64,000 nt of DNA from contig NZ_CP019426.1 in assembly GCF_009834515.1 (NCBI RefSeq), positions 3,089,501-3,153,500 of the forward strand, given 5' to 3'. The stretch is from Pseudomonas sp. R84. Lineage in GTDB: Bacteria; Pseudomonadota; Gammaproteobacteria; Pseudomonadales; Pseudomonadaceae. Position numbers and translations under genes: made by a program. Below are positions 34,649-44,243 of the stretch, piece after piece. Within the stretch, counting starts at the first letter, position 1; each line of letters starts with the position of its first letter. Under the pieces are notes generated by a model. That model was not told the DNA's origin and did not search any database. It saw only the letters and a list, made by a program, of their open reading frames with translations.

Positions 34649-37600
34649 ATGAACCTCTCCGGTCCTTTCATCAAGCGTCCAGTCGCAACGATGCTGCTGA
34701 GCCTGGCAATCATGCTGCTCGGCGGCGTCAGCTTCGGTCTGCTGCCGGTGGCGCCGTTACCGCAAATGGATTTCCCGGTGATCGTCGTGCAGGCGAGCCT
34801 GCCCGGCGCCAGTCCGGAGGTCATGGCGTCCACCGTGGCGACGCCACTGGAGCGCTCGTTCGGCGCAATCGCCGGCGTCAACACCATGAGCAGCCGCTCC
34901 AGTCAGGGTTCGACCCGGGTCATTCTGCAATTTGATCTCGACCGCGACATCAACGGTGCCGCGCGGGAAGTGCAGGCGGCGATCAACGCCTCGCGCAACC
35001 TGTTGCCGAGCGGTATGCGCAGCATGCCGACCTACAAGAAGGTCAATCCGTCGCAAGCGCCGATCATGGTGCTGTCGCTGACCTCCGATGTGCTGGAAAA
35101 AGGCCAGCTCTACGATTTGGCTTCGACCATTCTGTCCCAGAGCCTGTCGCAGGTGCAGGGCGTCGGTGAAGTGCAGATCGGCGGCAGTTCGTTGCCGGCG
35201 GTGCGTATCGAACTCGAACCGCAAGCGCTGAACCAATACGGCGTGGCGCTCGACGATGTGCGCAAGACTATCGCCGATGCCAACGTGCGCCGGCCCAAAG
35301 GTTCGGTTGAGGACGGCCAACGGTTGTGGCAGATCCAGGCCAATGACCAGTTGGAAAAAGCCAAGGATTACGAGTCACTGATCATCCACTATGCCGACGG
35401 CGCCGCGCTGCGCCTCAAGGATGTGGCCAAAGTCAGCGACGGCGTCGAAGACCGCTACAACAGCGGCTTCTTCAACGATGACGCGGCGGTGCTGCTGGTG
35501 ATCAACCGCCAGGCCGGCGCTAACATCATCGAGACGGTCAACGAGATCAAGGCGCAACTGCCGGCCCTGCAAGCGGTGTTGCCGGCCAGTGTGAAACTGA
35601 ATCTGGCCATGGACCGTTCGCCGGTGATCAAGGCCACTCTGCATGAAGCCGAGATGACCCTGCTGATTGCCGTGGCGCTGGTGATTCTGGTGGTGTTCCT
35701 GTTCCTCGGTAACTTCCGCGCCTCGCTGATTCCGACATTGGCCGTGCCGGTGTCGCTGGTCGGCACCTTTGCGGTGATGTACCTCTACGGTTTCTCGCTG
35801 AACAACTTGTCACTGATGGCGCTGATTCTGGCCACCGGGCTGGTGGTGGACGACGCCATTGTGGTGCTGGAGAACATTTCCCGGCACATCGACGAAGGCG
35901 TCAAACCGATGCAGGCCGCGTACCTCGGGGCCAAGGAAGTCGGTTTCACCTTGCTGTCGATGAACGTCTCGCTGGTCGCGGTGTTTCTGTCGATTCTGTT
36001 CATGGGTGGGATTGTCGAAAGTCTGTTCCGCGAATTTTCCATCACCCTGGCCGCGGCCATCGTCGTCTCGCTGGTGGTTTCGCTGACGCTGACGCCGATG
36101 CTTTGCGCCCGTTGGCTCAAACCGCACACACCGGGGCAGGAAAACCGCCTGCAACGCTGGAGCCGCCGCACCAACGACTGGATGGTTGGCAAATACGCCA
36201 CCAGCCTCGACTGGGTGTTGCGCCACCGGCGCCTGACGTTACTCAGCTTGCTGATCACCGTCGGCGTCAACGTCGCGCTGTACGTGGTGGTGCCGAAAAC
36301 CTTCATGCCGCAGCAGGACACCGGCCAGTTGATCGGTTTCGTGCGCGGTGACGACGGTCTGTCGTTCAGTGTGATGCAGCCGAAAATGGAAATCTTCCGC
36401 CGCGCCGTGCTCAAGGACGAAGCGGTGGAAAGTGTCGCCGGGTTCATCGGTGGCTCCAACGGCACCAATAACGCTTTCATGCTGGTGCGTCTGAAGCCGA
36501 TCAAGGAGCGCCAGCTCAACGCGCAGAAAGTCATCGAGCGCCTGCGCAAGGAAATGCCCAAGGTGCCCGGCGCGCAACTGATGCTGATGGCGGATCAGGA
36601 TCTGCAATTTGGCGGCGGCCGCGAACAGACTACCTCGCAGTACAGCTACATCCTGCAGAGTGGCGATCTGGGCGAGTTACGCAAGTGGTATCCAAAAGTG
36701 GTTGCCGCGTTAAGGGCGTTGCCCGAACTGACCGCGATCGATGCGCGTGAAGGCAAGGGTGCCCAGCAAGTGACGTTGATTGTCGACCGCGATCAGGCCA
36801 AGCGCCTGGGGATCGACATGGACATGGTTACCTCGGTGTTGAACAACGCCTACAGCCAGCGGCAGATTTCGACGATCTATGACAGCCTCAACCAGTATCA
36901 GGTGGTGATGGAGGTCAATCCGAAATACGCCCAGGACCCGGTGACTCTCAAGCAAGTGCAGGTGATCACCGCTGACGGTGCGCGGGTGCCGCTGTCGACG
37001 ATCGCTCATTATGAGAGCAGCCTGGAAGATGATCGCGTCAGCCACGAAGGCCAGTTCGCCTCCGAGGACATCTCTTTCGACATGGCCGAAGGCGTGACAG
37101 TGGAGCAGGGCAGTGCCGCAATCGAACGGGCGATTGCCAAGCTCGGCCTGCCGGAAGATGTCATCGCGAAAATGGCCGGCACGGCCGACGCCTTTGCCGC
37201 TACGCAGAAGAGCCAACCGTTCATGATTCTCGGGGCGTTGTTGGCGGTGTATCTGGTATTGGGCGTGCTGTACGAAAGCTACATCCACCCGCTGACGATT
37301 CTGTCGACCTTGCCTTCGGCCGGTGTCGGCGCGTTGCTGTCGATCTATGCGCTGGGCGGCGAGTTCAGTCTGATCTCGTTGCTCGGGTTGTTCCTGCTGA
37401 TTGGCGTGGTGAAGAAAAACGCCATTCTGATGATCGACCTCGCGCTGCAACTGGAACGGCATCAAGGGCTGTCGCCGCTGGAATCGATCCGCAGTGCCTG
37501 TCTGCAACGCCTGCGGCCGATTCTGATGACCACGCTGGCGGCGATTCTCGGCGCCTTGCCGTTGCTGCTCAGCCGGGCCGAAGGCGCGGAAATGCGCCAG

Positions 37601-37756
37601 CCGCTCGGTTTGACCATCATCGGTGGACTGATTTTCAGCCAGGTGCTGACGCTCTACACCACACCTGTGGTTTACCTCTATCTCGACAAGCTGCGCCATC
37701 GTTTCAACAAATGGCGTGGCGTGCGTACTGACGCCGCTCTGGAAACTCCGCTATGA
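34649..37756 (+). CDS. muxC: RND multidrug efflux transporter MuxC (MdtC-like)
   Basis: A 1035-residue RND pump, paralogue of MuxB. Helix 4 carries GLVVDDAIVVLENISRH, and the start FIKRPVATMLLSLAIMLLGG is typical of MdtC. It should form the second subunit type of the mixed trimer. Its stop overlaps the opmB start by four bases. Distance from muxB (142 bases with a REP doublet) is unusual for this operon. Confidence 0.93.
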   Translation: MNLSGPFIKRPVATMLLSLAIMLLGGVSFGLLPVAPLPQMDFPVIVVQASLPGASPEVMASTVATPLERSFGAIAGVNTMSSRSSQGSTRVILQFDLDRDINGAAREVQAAINASRNLLPSGMRSMPTYKKVNPSQAPIMVLSLTSDVLEKGQLYDLASTILSQSLSQVQGVGEVQIGGSSLPAVRIELEPQALNQYGVALDDVRKTIADANVRRPKGSVEDGQRLWQIQANDQLEKAKDYESLIIHYADGAALRLKDVAKVSDGVEDRYNSGFFNDDAAVLLVINRQAGANIIETVNEIKAQLPALQAVLPASVKLNLAMDRSPVIKATLHEAEMTLLIAVALVILVVFLFLGNFRASLIPTLAVPVSLVGTFAVMYLYGFSLNNLSLMALILATGLVVDDAIVVLENISRHIDEGVKPMQAAYLGAKEVGFTLLSMNVSLVAVFLSILFMGGIVESLFREFSITLAAAIVVSLVVSLTLTPMLCARWLKPHTPGQENRLQRWSRRTNDWMVGKYATSLDWVLRHRRLTLLSLLITVGVNVALYVVVPKTFMPQQDTGQLIGFVRGDDGLSFSVMQPKMEIFRRAVLKDEAVESVAGFIGGSNGTNNAFMLVRLKPIKERQLNAQKVIERLRKEMPKVPGAQLMLMADQDLQFGGGREQTTSQYSYILQSGDLGELRKWYPKVVAALRALPELTAIDAREGKGAQQVTLIVDRDQAKRLGIDMDMVTSVLNNAYSQRQISTIYDSLNQYQVVMEVNPKYAQDPVTLKQVQVITADGARVPLSTIAHYESSLEDDRVSHEGQFASEDISFDMAEGVTVEQGSAAIERAIAKLGLPEDVIAKMAGTADAFAATQKSQPFMILGALLAVYLVLGVLYESYIHPLTILSTLPSAGVGALLSIYALGGEFSLISLLGLFLLIGVVKKNAILMIDLALQLERHQGLSPLESIRSACLQRLRPILMTTLAAILGALPLLLSRAEGAEMRQPLGLTIIGGLIFSQVLTLYTTPVVYLYLDKLRHRFNKWRGVRTDAALETPL

Positions 37757-39222
37757 CTGACCGTTCGCTTTTCAATCTGGCCACTGCTCGCGGCTCGCGT
37801 CTGCTGAGCCTGTCGCTGTGCGTGGCGATGCTCAGCGCCTGCGCTGTCGGCCCGGACTACCAGCGTCCGCAGACCGCTGAAATTGCCCAGTACAAGGAAG
37901 CCGAGGGCTGGACTCAGGCCAACCCGAGCGATTCGCTGGCCCGTGGTGCGTGGTGGGAGTTATACGGCGATCAGCAGCTCAACGGACTGATCGAAAAACT
38001 CAACAACGCCAACCAGACCGTCGCGCAGTCGGAAGCCCAGTACCGTCAGGCCCAGGCCTTGGTGCGCAGTGCTCGCGGAGCGTTTTATCCCAGCGTTGAC
38101 TTGAGCCTGGGCAAGACCCGCTCCAGTCAGGGCACCGGCAGCAGCAGTTCGAGTCTGAGCAGTTCGTCCAGTGGTATTCGCGATACCTATAACGCTGAGC
38201 TGGGTGTCAGTTGGGAAGCCGATGTGTGGGGCAAGCTGCGCCGTGGACTGGAAGCCGATGAGACCAGCGCCCAGGCCAGTTTTGCCGACTTGGCGGCCAT
38301 GCGTCTGAGCCAGCAATCGGAGCTGGTGCAGAACTACCTGCAATTGCGCGTGATCGATCAGCAAAAACGTCTGCTCGAAGCCACGGTGGCGGCGTATGAG
38401 CGCTCGCTGAAAATGACCCAGAACCAATACCGCGCCGGGGTTTCCGGGCGCGATGCGGTAGCGCAAGCGCAGACGCAACTGAAAAGCACCCAGGCCGATC
38501 TGGTCGATCTGATCTGGCAACGCGCGCAGTTCGAAAATGCGATTGCCGTGCTGACCGGGCAAGCGCCGGCGGATTTCAACATTGCCGAAGTGCAGACCAT
38601 TCCAAAGCTGCCGCAGGTGCCGTTGAGCCTGCCATCGCAATTGCTCGAGCGCCGCCCGGACATTGCTTCGGCAGAGCGTTCGGTGATTGCCGCCAACGCC
38701 AACATCGGCGTGGCCAAAGCGGCGTATTACCCGGACCTGAGCCTGAGCCTGAGCGGCGGCTACAGCAGCAGTACCTCGCAGAATCTGGTTAGCCTGCCGA
38801 ACCGTTTCTGGTCGGTCGGGCCGAAACTGGCGCTGCCGCTGTTCGACGGTGGCATACGCTCGGCAGAAGTCGAGCGCACCGAGGCGGTGTACGACCAGAC
38901 CGTGGCCAAGTACCGCCAGACCGTGCTCGACGGTTTCCGCGAGGTGGAAAACTATCTGGTGCAGCTCAAGGTGTACGAAGACGAAGCAGCGGTGCGTCAG
39001 GAAGCCCTCGATGCCGCCCGCGACTCCCTGCGCCTGACGGAAAACCAGTACAAGGCCGGGTTGATTGCCTACATCGATGTGGTGGTGGTGCAAGCGACAG
39101 CGTTAAGCAACGAGCGCAGCGTGCTGAACATTCTGCAAAGCCGCTTGATCGCCAGCGTGCAATTGATAGCGGCGCTGGGCGGTGGTTGGGACGGGCAACT
39201 GGACGTAAGCAACTCCAACTGA
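37753..39222 (+). CDS. opmB: outer membrane efflux channel OpmB (TolC/OprM family lipoprotein)
   Basis: A 489-residue outer membrane factor. The signal ends at a lipobox (MLSAC), then AVGPDYQRPQT, the usual start of OprM-type proteins. Two repeats of the outer-membrane efflux domain follow (about 75-270 and 285-470), with the coiled helices AQSEAQYRQAQALVRSARGA and LRLTENQYKAGLIAYIDVV. It forms the exit duct of the MuxABC pump. Translationally coupled to muxC. Confidence 0.92.
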   Translation: MTDRSLFNLATARGSRLLSLSLCVAMLSACAVGPDYQRPQTAEIAQYKEAEGWTQANPSDSLARGAWWELYGDQQLNGLIEKLNNANQTVAQSEAQYRQAQALVRSARGAFYPSVDLSLGKTRSSQGTGSSSSSLSSSSSGIRDTYNAELGVSWEADVWGKLRRGLEADETSAQASFADLAAMRLSQQSELVQNYLQLRVIDQQKRLLEATVAAYERSLKMTQNQYRAGVSGRDAVAQAQTQLKSTQADLVDLIWQRAQFENAIAVLTGQAPADFNIAEVQTIPKLPQVPLSLPSQLLERRPDIASAERSVIAANANIGVAKAAYYPDLSLSLSGGYSSSTSQNLVSLPNRFWSVGPKLALPLFDGGIRSAEVERTEAVYDQTVAKYRQTVLDGFREVENYLVQLKVYEDEAAVRQEALDAARDSLRLTENQYKAGLIAYIDVVVVQATALSNERSVLNILQSRLIASVQLIAALGGGWDGQLDVSNSN

Positions 39223-39434
39223 CGCCATGTGCCTCCTACGGGTATGTATTTCAGTTTTGAGCAAAGCTATGAACGCCGCGCCAGAGCCTCGTCGGCCGAT
39301 CAAACGAGCGTTTCATCGGCTTGATGGCCAATTGCTTACTTTGTCAGTGCGTTCTTCTGCGCAATCAGTACAATCGCCGCATTTGCCCGACCGAGAATGG
39401 ACGCAATCCGCGTTGGGTGGCCACGAGAAATCCC

Positions 39435-41516
39435 ATGCTCATCGGTAGTTATTCCTCCACCCTGGTTTTCATTTCGTTGTGCGTGGCGATTCTCGCTTCC
39501 TACACCGCGCTCGACCTCACCGGTCGCATTGCCACGGCCAAGGGCCGTGCGGTGCATTTCTGGACCGCCGGTGGTGCGTTTGCCATGGGCATCGGCGTCT
39601 GGTCGATGCACTTCATCGGCATGCTCGCCTTCAAACTGCCGATCGACCTTGGCTACGACATCACTCTGACCGCGCTGTCACTGCTGATTGCCGTGTTGTC
39701 CTGCGGGTTCGCCTTGTGGCTGGTCAGCCAGCCGAAGCTGCCGATTCTGCAACTGGCGTTTGGCGCGTTGATCATGGGCACCGGAATCAGTGCCATGCAT
39801 TACACCGGTATGGCGGCGATGCGCATGACGCCTGGGATCGATTACGACCCGACGCTGTTTGGCGCTTCGTTGCTGATTGCCGTCGGCGCCTCGGCTGCGG
39901 CACTGTGGATCGCTTTCCGCCTGCGTCAGCACTCGCCGTACGTGCGCCTGATTCGTGGCGGCGCGGCGATCATCATGGGCATCGCCATTGTCGGCATGCA
40001 TTACACCGGCATGGCGGCTGCACAATTTCCTGACGGCAGTTTCTGCGGTGCCACTGTCAATGGCTTGAAAGGCAACGGCCTCGACAGTCTGGTGTTGATC
40101 ACCACGTTGGCAGTGCTTTCGATTGCCTTGCTGACCTCGATTCTCGACGCACGCCTGGAAGCGCGCACCGCTGATCTGGCGCACTCATTGACTGTGGCCA
40201 ACCGCGAACTCACGCAACTGGCTCTGCACGACACCCTGACCGGCCTGCCGAACCGCATGCTGCTGGACGACCGCATCAATCAGGCGATGAAAAAGGTCCA
40301 CGAGCAGGGCGGCTGTTTTGCCTTGATGTTCATCGATCTGGACGGCTTCAAACCGGTCAACGATGCCTTCGGTCACCATATGGGCGACCAGTTGTTGCGC
40401 GAAGTGGGGTTGCGTCTGCGTGAAGACTTGCGCGGCCCGGACACACTGGCGCGCATCGGTGGCGATGAATTCGTGTTGCTGGTGCGCCTGACCGAACCCA
40501 ATGACGCGCTCGGGCTGGCGGCACGTCAGGTCGGTCTGATTGCGCAATCGTTTCGTGTCGCCGAGCATGACTTGCAGATCTCCGCCAGCGTCGGCATCGC
40601 CTTGTATCCGGGCAATGGCCAGAACGCGCAGGAACTGCTGATGAACGCCGACGCGGCGATGTACCACGCCAAGGGCGGCGGCAAAAATGGTTACAGCTTC
40701 TTCGACGCGTCGATGAACAACAACGCGCGCAAGCAATTGCAGTTGTTGCAAGATCTGCGCGCGGCGCTGGAGCACAGCCAGTTCAGTCTGTATTACCAGC
40801 CGAAGTTCGACGCCGCCAATGGCCGTCCGGTCGGCGCGGAAGCGTTGCTGCGCTGGCAGCATCCAGTTCACGGCATGCTGATGCCGGACAAGTTCATCGA
40901 ACTGGCGGAGAAATCCGGGCTGATCATTCCGATCGGTGAATGGGTGCTCAATGAGGCCTGCCGGCAGATGCGCGAGTGGTACGTGCTCGGTTACACCGAT
41001 TGGCGGATTGCGGTGAACCTGTCGGCGTTGCAGTTCTGCCACACCGGTCTGGTGCGCAGCGTGGCCAAGGCGCTGGCCACCCACCACTTGCCGGCCAACA
41101 GCCTGACCCTGGAAATCACCGAAACCACGGCGATGAGCGATGCCGATGCGAGCATGACGGTGTTGCAGGAGTTGTCGGACATGGGCGTAGATCTGTCGAT
41201 CGATGACTTCGGTACCGGTTATTCCAGCCTGATGTACCTCAAGCGTTTGCCGGCCAACGAGCTGAAGATCGACCGTGGTTTTGTGCGCGATCTTGAGCAT
41301 GACAGTGATGATGCGGCGATCGTCTCGGCGATCGTTGCGTTGGGGCAGGCGCTTGGGTTGCGGATTGTCGCTGAAGGCGTGGAAACCGGTGTGCAGCAGG
41401 CGTTTCTGACTGAGTTGGGCTGTGATTCGTTGCAGGGTTATCTGCTGGGGCATCCGATGCCGGCAGATAAATTCATGCGGGATATTGCGCGGGGCGAGCA
41501 GGTGGCGGTGGTCTGA
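39435..41516 (+). CDS. mucR: MHYT-GGDEF-EAL c-di-GMP protein, MucR-like
   Basis: A 693-residue inner membrane protein. The N-terminal seven-helix MHYT sensor (about 1-235) carries the three motifs WSMHFIGM, SAMHYTGM and VGMHYTGM, proposed to bind metal and sense oxygen or NO. The GGDEF domain (motif near 341, preceded by a DLDGFKPVND segment) and the EAL domain (motif AEALLRW near 467, NLSALQF, DDFGTGYSS) are intact, so both synthesis and breakdown of c-di-GMP are possible. The start MLIGSYS and the length agree with P. aeruginosa MucR, which affects alginate and NO-induced dispersal. ATG 39435 was chosen over the extension to 39321. Confidence 0.88.
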   Translation: MLIGSYSSTLVFISLCVAILASYTALDLTGRIATAKGRAVHFWTAGGAFAMGIGVWSMHFIGMLAFKLPIDLGYDITLTALSLLIAVLSCGFALWLVSQPKLPILQLAFGALIMGTGISAMHYTGMAAMRMTPGIDYDPTLFGASLLIAVGASAAALWIAFRLRQHSPYVRLIRGGAAIIMGIAIVGMHYTGMAAAQFPDGSFCGATVNGLKGNGLDSLVLITTLAVLSIALLTSILDARLEARTADLAHSLTVANRELTQLALHDTLTGLPNRMLLDDRINQAMKKVHEQGGCFALMFIDLDGFKPVNDAFGHHMGDQLLREVGLRLREDLRGPDTLARIGGDEFVLLVRLTEPNDALGLAARQVGLIAQSFRVAEHDLQISASVGIALYPGNGQNAQELLMNADAAMYHAKGGGKNGYSFFDASMNNNARKQLQLLQDLRAALEHSQFSLYYQPKFDAANGRPVGAEALLRWQHPVHGMLMPDKFIELAEKSGLIIPIGEWVLNEACRQMREWYVLGYTDWRIAVNLSALQFCHTGLVRSVAKALATHHLPANSLTLEITETTAMSDADASMTVLQELSDMGVDLSIDDFGTGYSSLMYLKRLPANELKIDRGFVRDLEHDSDDAAIVSAIVALGQALGLRIVAEGVETGVQQAFLTELGCDSLQGYLLGHPMPADKFMRDIARGEQVAVV

Positions 41517-41533
41517 TCGACCGCGTTATCGTT

Positions 41534-41600
41534 CTTCGCGAGCAGGCTCGCTCCCACATTTGGAATGCATACCCCTGTGGGAGCGAGCCTGCTCGCGAAG
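41534..41600. repeat. REP doublet, family A type 2 (reversed arms), variant
   Basis: Arms face the other way: CTTCGCGAGCAGGCTCGCTC, then spacer CATTTGGAATGCATACCCCTG, then the inverse arm. It is a sequence variant (GGGAGCGAGCC) of the family found elsewhere in the window. Confidence 0.92.
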
Positions 41601-41696
41601 ACGTCTGTCCAGACACCACAGACTCCATGCAAAACCCGCCAATGGCGGTTATTCTTCCCCCCGACTGTTACGTGTGCATTGGGGGGAAAGGCCAGC

Positions 41697-42443
41697 ATGG
41701 ATAAAGTCATTGTGATCACCGGTGGCGGGCGCGGGATTGGCGCCGCTACGGCGTTGTTGGCTGCCGAGCAAGGCTATCGGATCTGCATCAACTATCAGTC
41801 GGATGAGCAAGCCGCGCAAAGCGTGCTGGAGCAAGTTCGCGCATTGGGCGCCCAGGCCATCGCCGTGCGCGCCGACGTCAGCATCGAAGACGAAGTGATC
41901 GCGCTGTTCCATCGGGTCGACACCGAGTTGGGCCGGGTCACCGCCCTGGTGAACAATGCTGGCACCGTCGGGCAAAAGTCGCGGGTCGACGAAATGTCCG
42001 AATTCCGCATTCTCAAGATCATGAAAACCAATGTCCTGGCGCCGATCCTCTGCGCCAAGCACGCGATCCTGCGCATGTCGCCCAAGCACGGCGGGCAGGG
42101 CGGCAGTATCGTCAATGTGTCGTCGGTGGCCTCGCGTCTCGGCTCGCCGAACGAGTATGTCGATTACGCGGCGTCCAAAGGTGCGCTCGATACCTTCACC
42201 ATCGGTTTGTCCAAGGAAGTCGCGGGCGAGGGGATTCGGGTCAACGCGGTGCGCCCGGGTTATATCTACACCGATTTTCACGCGTTGAGCGGCGATCCGG
42301 ATCGGGTCAGCAAGCTGGAGTCGGCAATTCCGATGGCCCGTGGCGGGCGGCCGGATGAGGTGGCGGAGGCGATTGTCTGGTTGTTGTCGGACAAGGCGTC
42401 GTATGCGACCGGGACGTTTGTTGATTTGGGGGGCGGGCGTTAA
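41697..42443 (+). CDS. short-chain dehydrogenase/reductase, YgfF-like
   Basis: A 248-residue classical SDR oxidoreductase. The Rossmann nucleotide motif is TGGGRGIG (residues about 8-15), the NNAG motif at about 88 and the catalytic set Ser (SSVAS), Tyr and Lys in YVDYAASKGALD near 158-162. It ends with the usual GTFVDLGGGR. The cofactor is probably NADP, from the Asn-Tyr-Gln after strand 2 (not Asp), but the substrate is unknown. It resembles glucose-dehydrogenase-like YgfF proteins. GGGGGGAAAGG precedes the ATG at 41697. Confidence 0.85.
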   Translation: MDKVIVITGGGRGIGAATALLAAEQGYRICINYQSDEQAAQSVLEQVRALGAQAIAVRADVSIEDEVIALFHRVDTELGRVTALVNNAGTVGQKSRVDEMSEFRILKIMKTNVLAPILCAKHAILRMSPKHGGQGGSIVNVSSVASRLGSPNEYVDYAASKGALDTFTIGLSKEVAGEGIRVNAVRPGYIYTDFHALSGDPDRVSKLESAIPMARGGRPDEVAEAIVWLLSDKASYATGTFVDLGGGR

Positions 42444-42465
42444 TTCAGCGGTGACCGCTCTGGCC

Positions 42466-42534
42466 CTATCGCGAGCAGGCTCACTCCTACATTTGGAATG
42501 CGTTCCCCTGTAGGAGTGAGCCTGCTCGCGATAG
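42466..42534. repeat. REP doublet, family A type 2 (reversed arms)
   Basis: CTATCGCGAGCAGGCTCACT, then spacer ATTTGGAATGCGTTCCCCT, then the inverse arm. The spacer is nearly the same as in the copies at 41534 and 54929. It separates the convergent SDR and MocR genes. Confidence 0.95.
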
Positions 42535-42559
42535 CTTCTGACGGGGCAGCAATAATCTG

Positions 42560-43969
42560 TCAGAACGACCGCACAATCCGCCCCAACGTCTCCATGGCCT
42601 TCTCCGAATCCTCGGTCCAAGGGCTGCCATAATTCAACCGAATACAATTCCTGAAGCGCTGCGTCGGCGAGAAAATCGGCCCCGGCGCGATGCTGATGCC
42701 TTGCGCCAGTGCCATCTGAAACAGCTTCAGCGAATCCATCTGCGGTGGCAGTTCCAGCCACAAGAAGTAACCGCCCGCCGGCTGGCTGACCCGCGTCTGC
42801 GCCGGGAAGTAACGGGCGATGGCCGCTAACATCGCGCTCTGCTGTTCTTCCAGGGCGTAGCGCAGTTTGCGCAGATGCCGGTCGTAGCCGCCGTGTTGCA
42901 GGTAGTCGGCAATCGCTGCTTGCGCTGGCATCGAGGCACACAGCGAGGTCATCAGTTTCAGTCGTTCGATTTTCTGCGCATAGCGCCCGGCAGCGACCCA
43001 GCCGATGCGGTAGCCGGGGGCCAGGCTCTTGGCGAACGAGCCGCAGTGCATCACCAGACCTTCGGTATCGAAAGCCTTGGCCGGTTTTGGTGCCTGTTGA
43101 CCGTAATAGAGTTCAGCGTAGACATCGTCTTCAATCAGCGGCACCTGATGGCGGCGCAGCAGTTCGACCAGTTCCTGTTTCTTCGCCTCGGGCATGGTGG
43201 CGCCCATCGGGTTCTGGAAACTGGTCATGCACCAGCAGGCCTTGATCGGGTGACGTTCGAGGGTTTGCGCGAGCACGCCGAGGTCGATGCCGTCGCGTGG
43301 ATGTACGGGGATTTCCACTGCTTTGAGTTTCAGCCGTTCGAGTACTTGCAGGCTGGCGTAGAAGGCCGGGGCTTCGATCGCCACCAGATCGCCCGGTTCG
43401 GTCACGGCTTGCAGGCACAGGTTCAGCGCTTCGAGGGCGCCGTTGGTGATCAGCAATTCTTCCATCGGCAGCATCAGGCCGCCAACCATGTAGCGCAGGG
43501 CGATCTGCCGGCGCAGTTGCGGGTTGCCCGGCGACATGTCGGTGACGACCATGCGCGGATCCATCTCGCGGGCAGCGCTGGCCAGCGAGCGCGACAGACG
43601 TTGCAGCGGGAACAGGGTAGGGCTGGGGAATGCCGAGCCGAAGGGGATAGTGCTTGGGTCCTTGATCGAATCGAGTACCGAGAACACCAGTTCGCTGACG
43701 TCGACTTCGGTGGAGTCGTTGACGTGGCTACTGATCACCGGCTCGGAAAACGGGCTCGGTGCATGGGTGTTGACGAAGTAGCCGGAGCGCGGTCGGGCGC
43801 GGATCAGGCCACGACGTTCAAGGAGGTAGTAGGCCTGAAACACCGTGGACGGGCTGACGCCGTAGGTCTGGCTGGCGTAGCGCACCGAAGGCACGCGCTG
43901 GCCGGGGCCAAGGACGCCGGAGCGGATCAGTTCAGCGATGTCGTCGGCGAATTTTTCGTAGCGTTTCAT
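42560..43969 (-). CDS. MocR-type GntR/aminotransferase regulator (MpaR/PA4132-like)
   Basis: A 469-residue regulator. A GntR winged helix (about 1-70: MKRYEKFADDIAELIRSGVL, GQRVPSVRYASQTYGVSPST) is joined to a fold-type I aminotransferase domain (about 110-469) with the PLP lysine in SFAKSLAPGYRIGW, and Asp/Tyr in EDDVYAELYYG. These proteins bind PLP as effector rather than catalyse transamination. The P. aeruginosa counterpart, from memory PA4132 (MpaR), sits in the cyanide-induced PA4129-PA4134 cluster, next to a CcoG-type protein as here. Confidence 0.85.
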   Translation of the reverse strand: MKRYEKFADDIAELIRSGVLGPGQRVPSVRYASQTYGVSPSTVFQAYYLLERRGLIRARPRSGYFVNTHAPSPFSEPVISSHVNDSTEVDVSELVFSVLDSIKDPSTIPFGSAFPSPTLFPLQRLSRSLASAAREMDPRMVVTDMSPGNPQLRRQIALRYMVGGLMLPMEELLITNGALEALNLCLQAVTEPGDLVAIEAPAFYASLQVLERLKLKAVEIPVHPRDGIDLGVLAQTLERHPIKACWCMTSFQNPMGATMPEAKKQELVELLRRHQVPLIEDDVYAELYYGQQAPKPAKAFDTEGLVMHCGSFAKSLAPGYRIGWVAAGRYAQKIERLKLMTSLCASMPAQAAIADYLQHGGYDRHLRKLRYALEEQQSAMLAAIARYFPAQTRVSQPAGGYFLWLELPPQMDSLKLFQMALAQGISIAPGPIFSPTQRFRNCIRLNYGSPWTEDSEKAMETLGRIVRSF

Positions 43970-44014
43970 CGAGTACCTTGGTGCTGGTGTTATTGAGGTG
44001 TGTCAGGGAGGAAG

Positions 44015-44227
44015 CCCTCACCCTAGCCCTCTCCCAGAGGGAGAGGGGACTGATTGGGGGATGCTTGTGAACTACACCGACCTGAAAGTGCTTCGCCGAA
44101 TCCGTAATCGACTCGACCTGAGAATGCTTTGTTGAATCCATAATCGACTCGGTTTCTCAGGTCGATGTATAGCGACAGACACCTCGGTCGGCCCCCTCTA
44201 CCCCTGGGAGAGGGCTGGGGTGAGGGG
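44015..44227. repeat. intergenic repeat family C copy 3
   Basis: Starts CCCTCACCCTAGCCCTCTCC and ends with GGGAGAGGGCTGGGGTGAGGGG, enclosing duplicated ATCGACTC and TGAAAGTGCTT-like segments. It occupies nearly all of the gap 43970-44243 between the MocR gene and ccoG. Confidence 0.85.
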
Positions 44228-44243
44228 AAAAGATTCTAACGGC

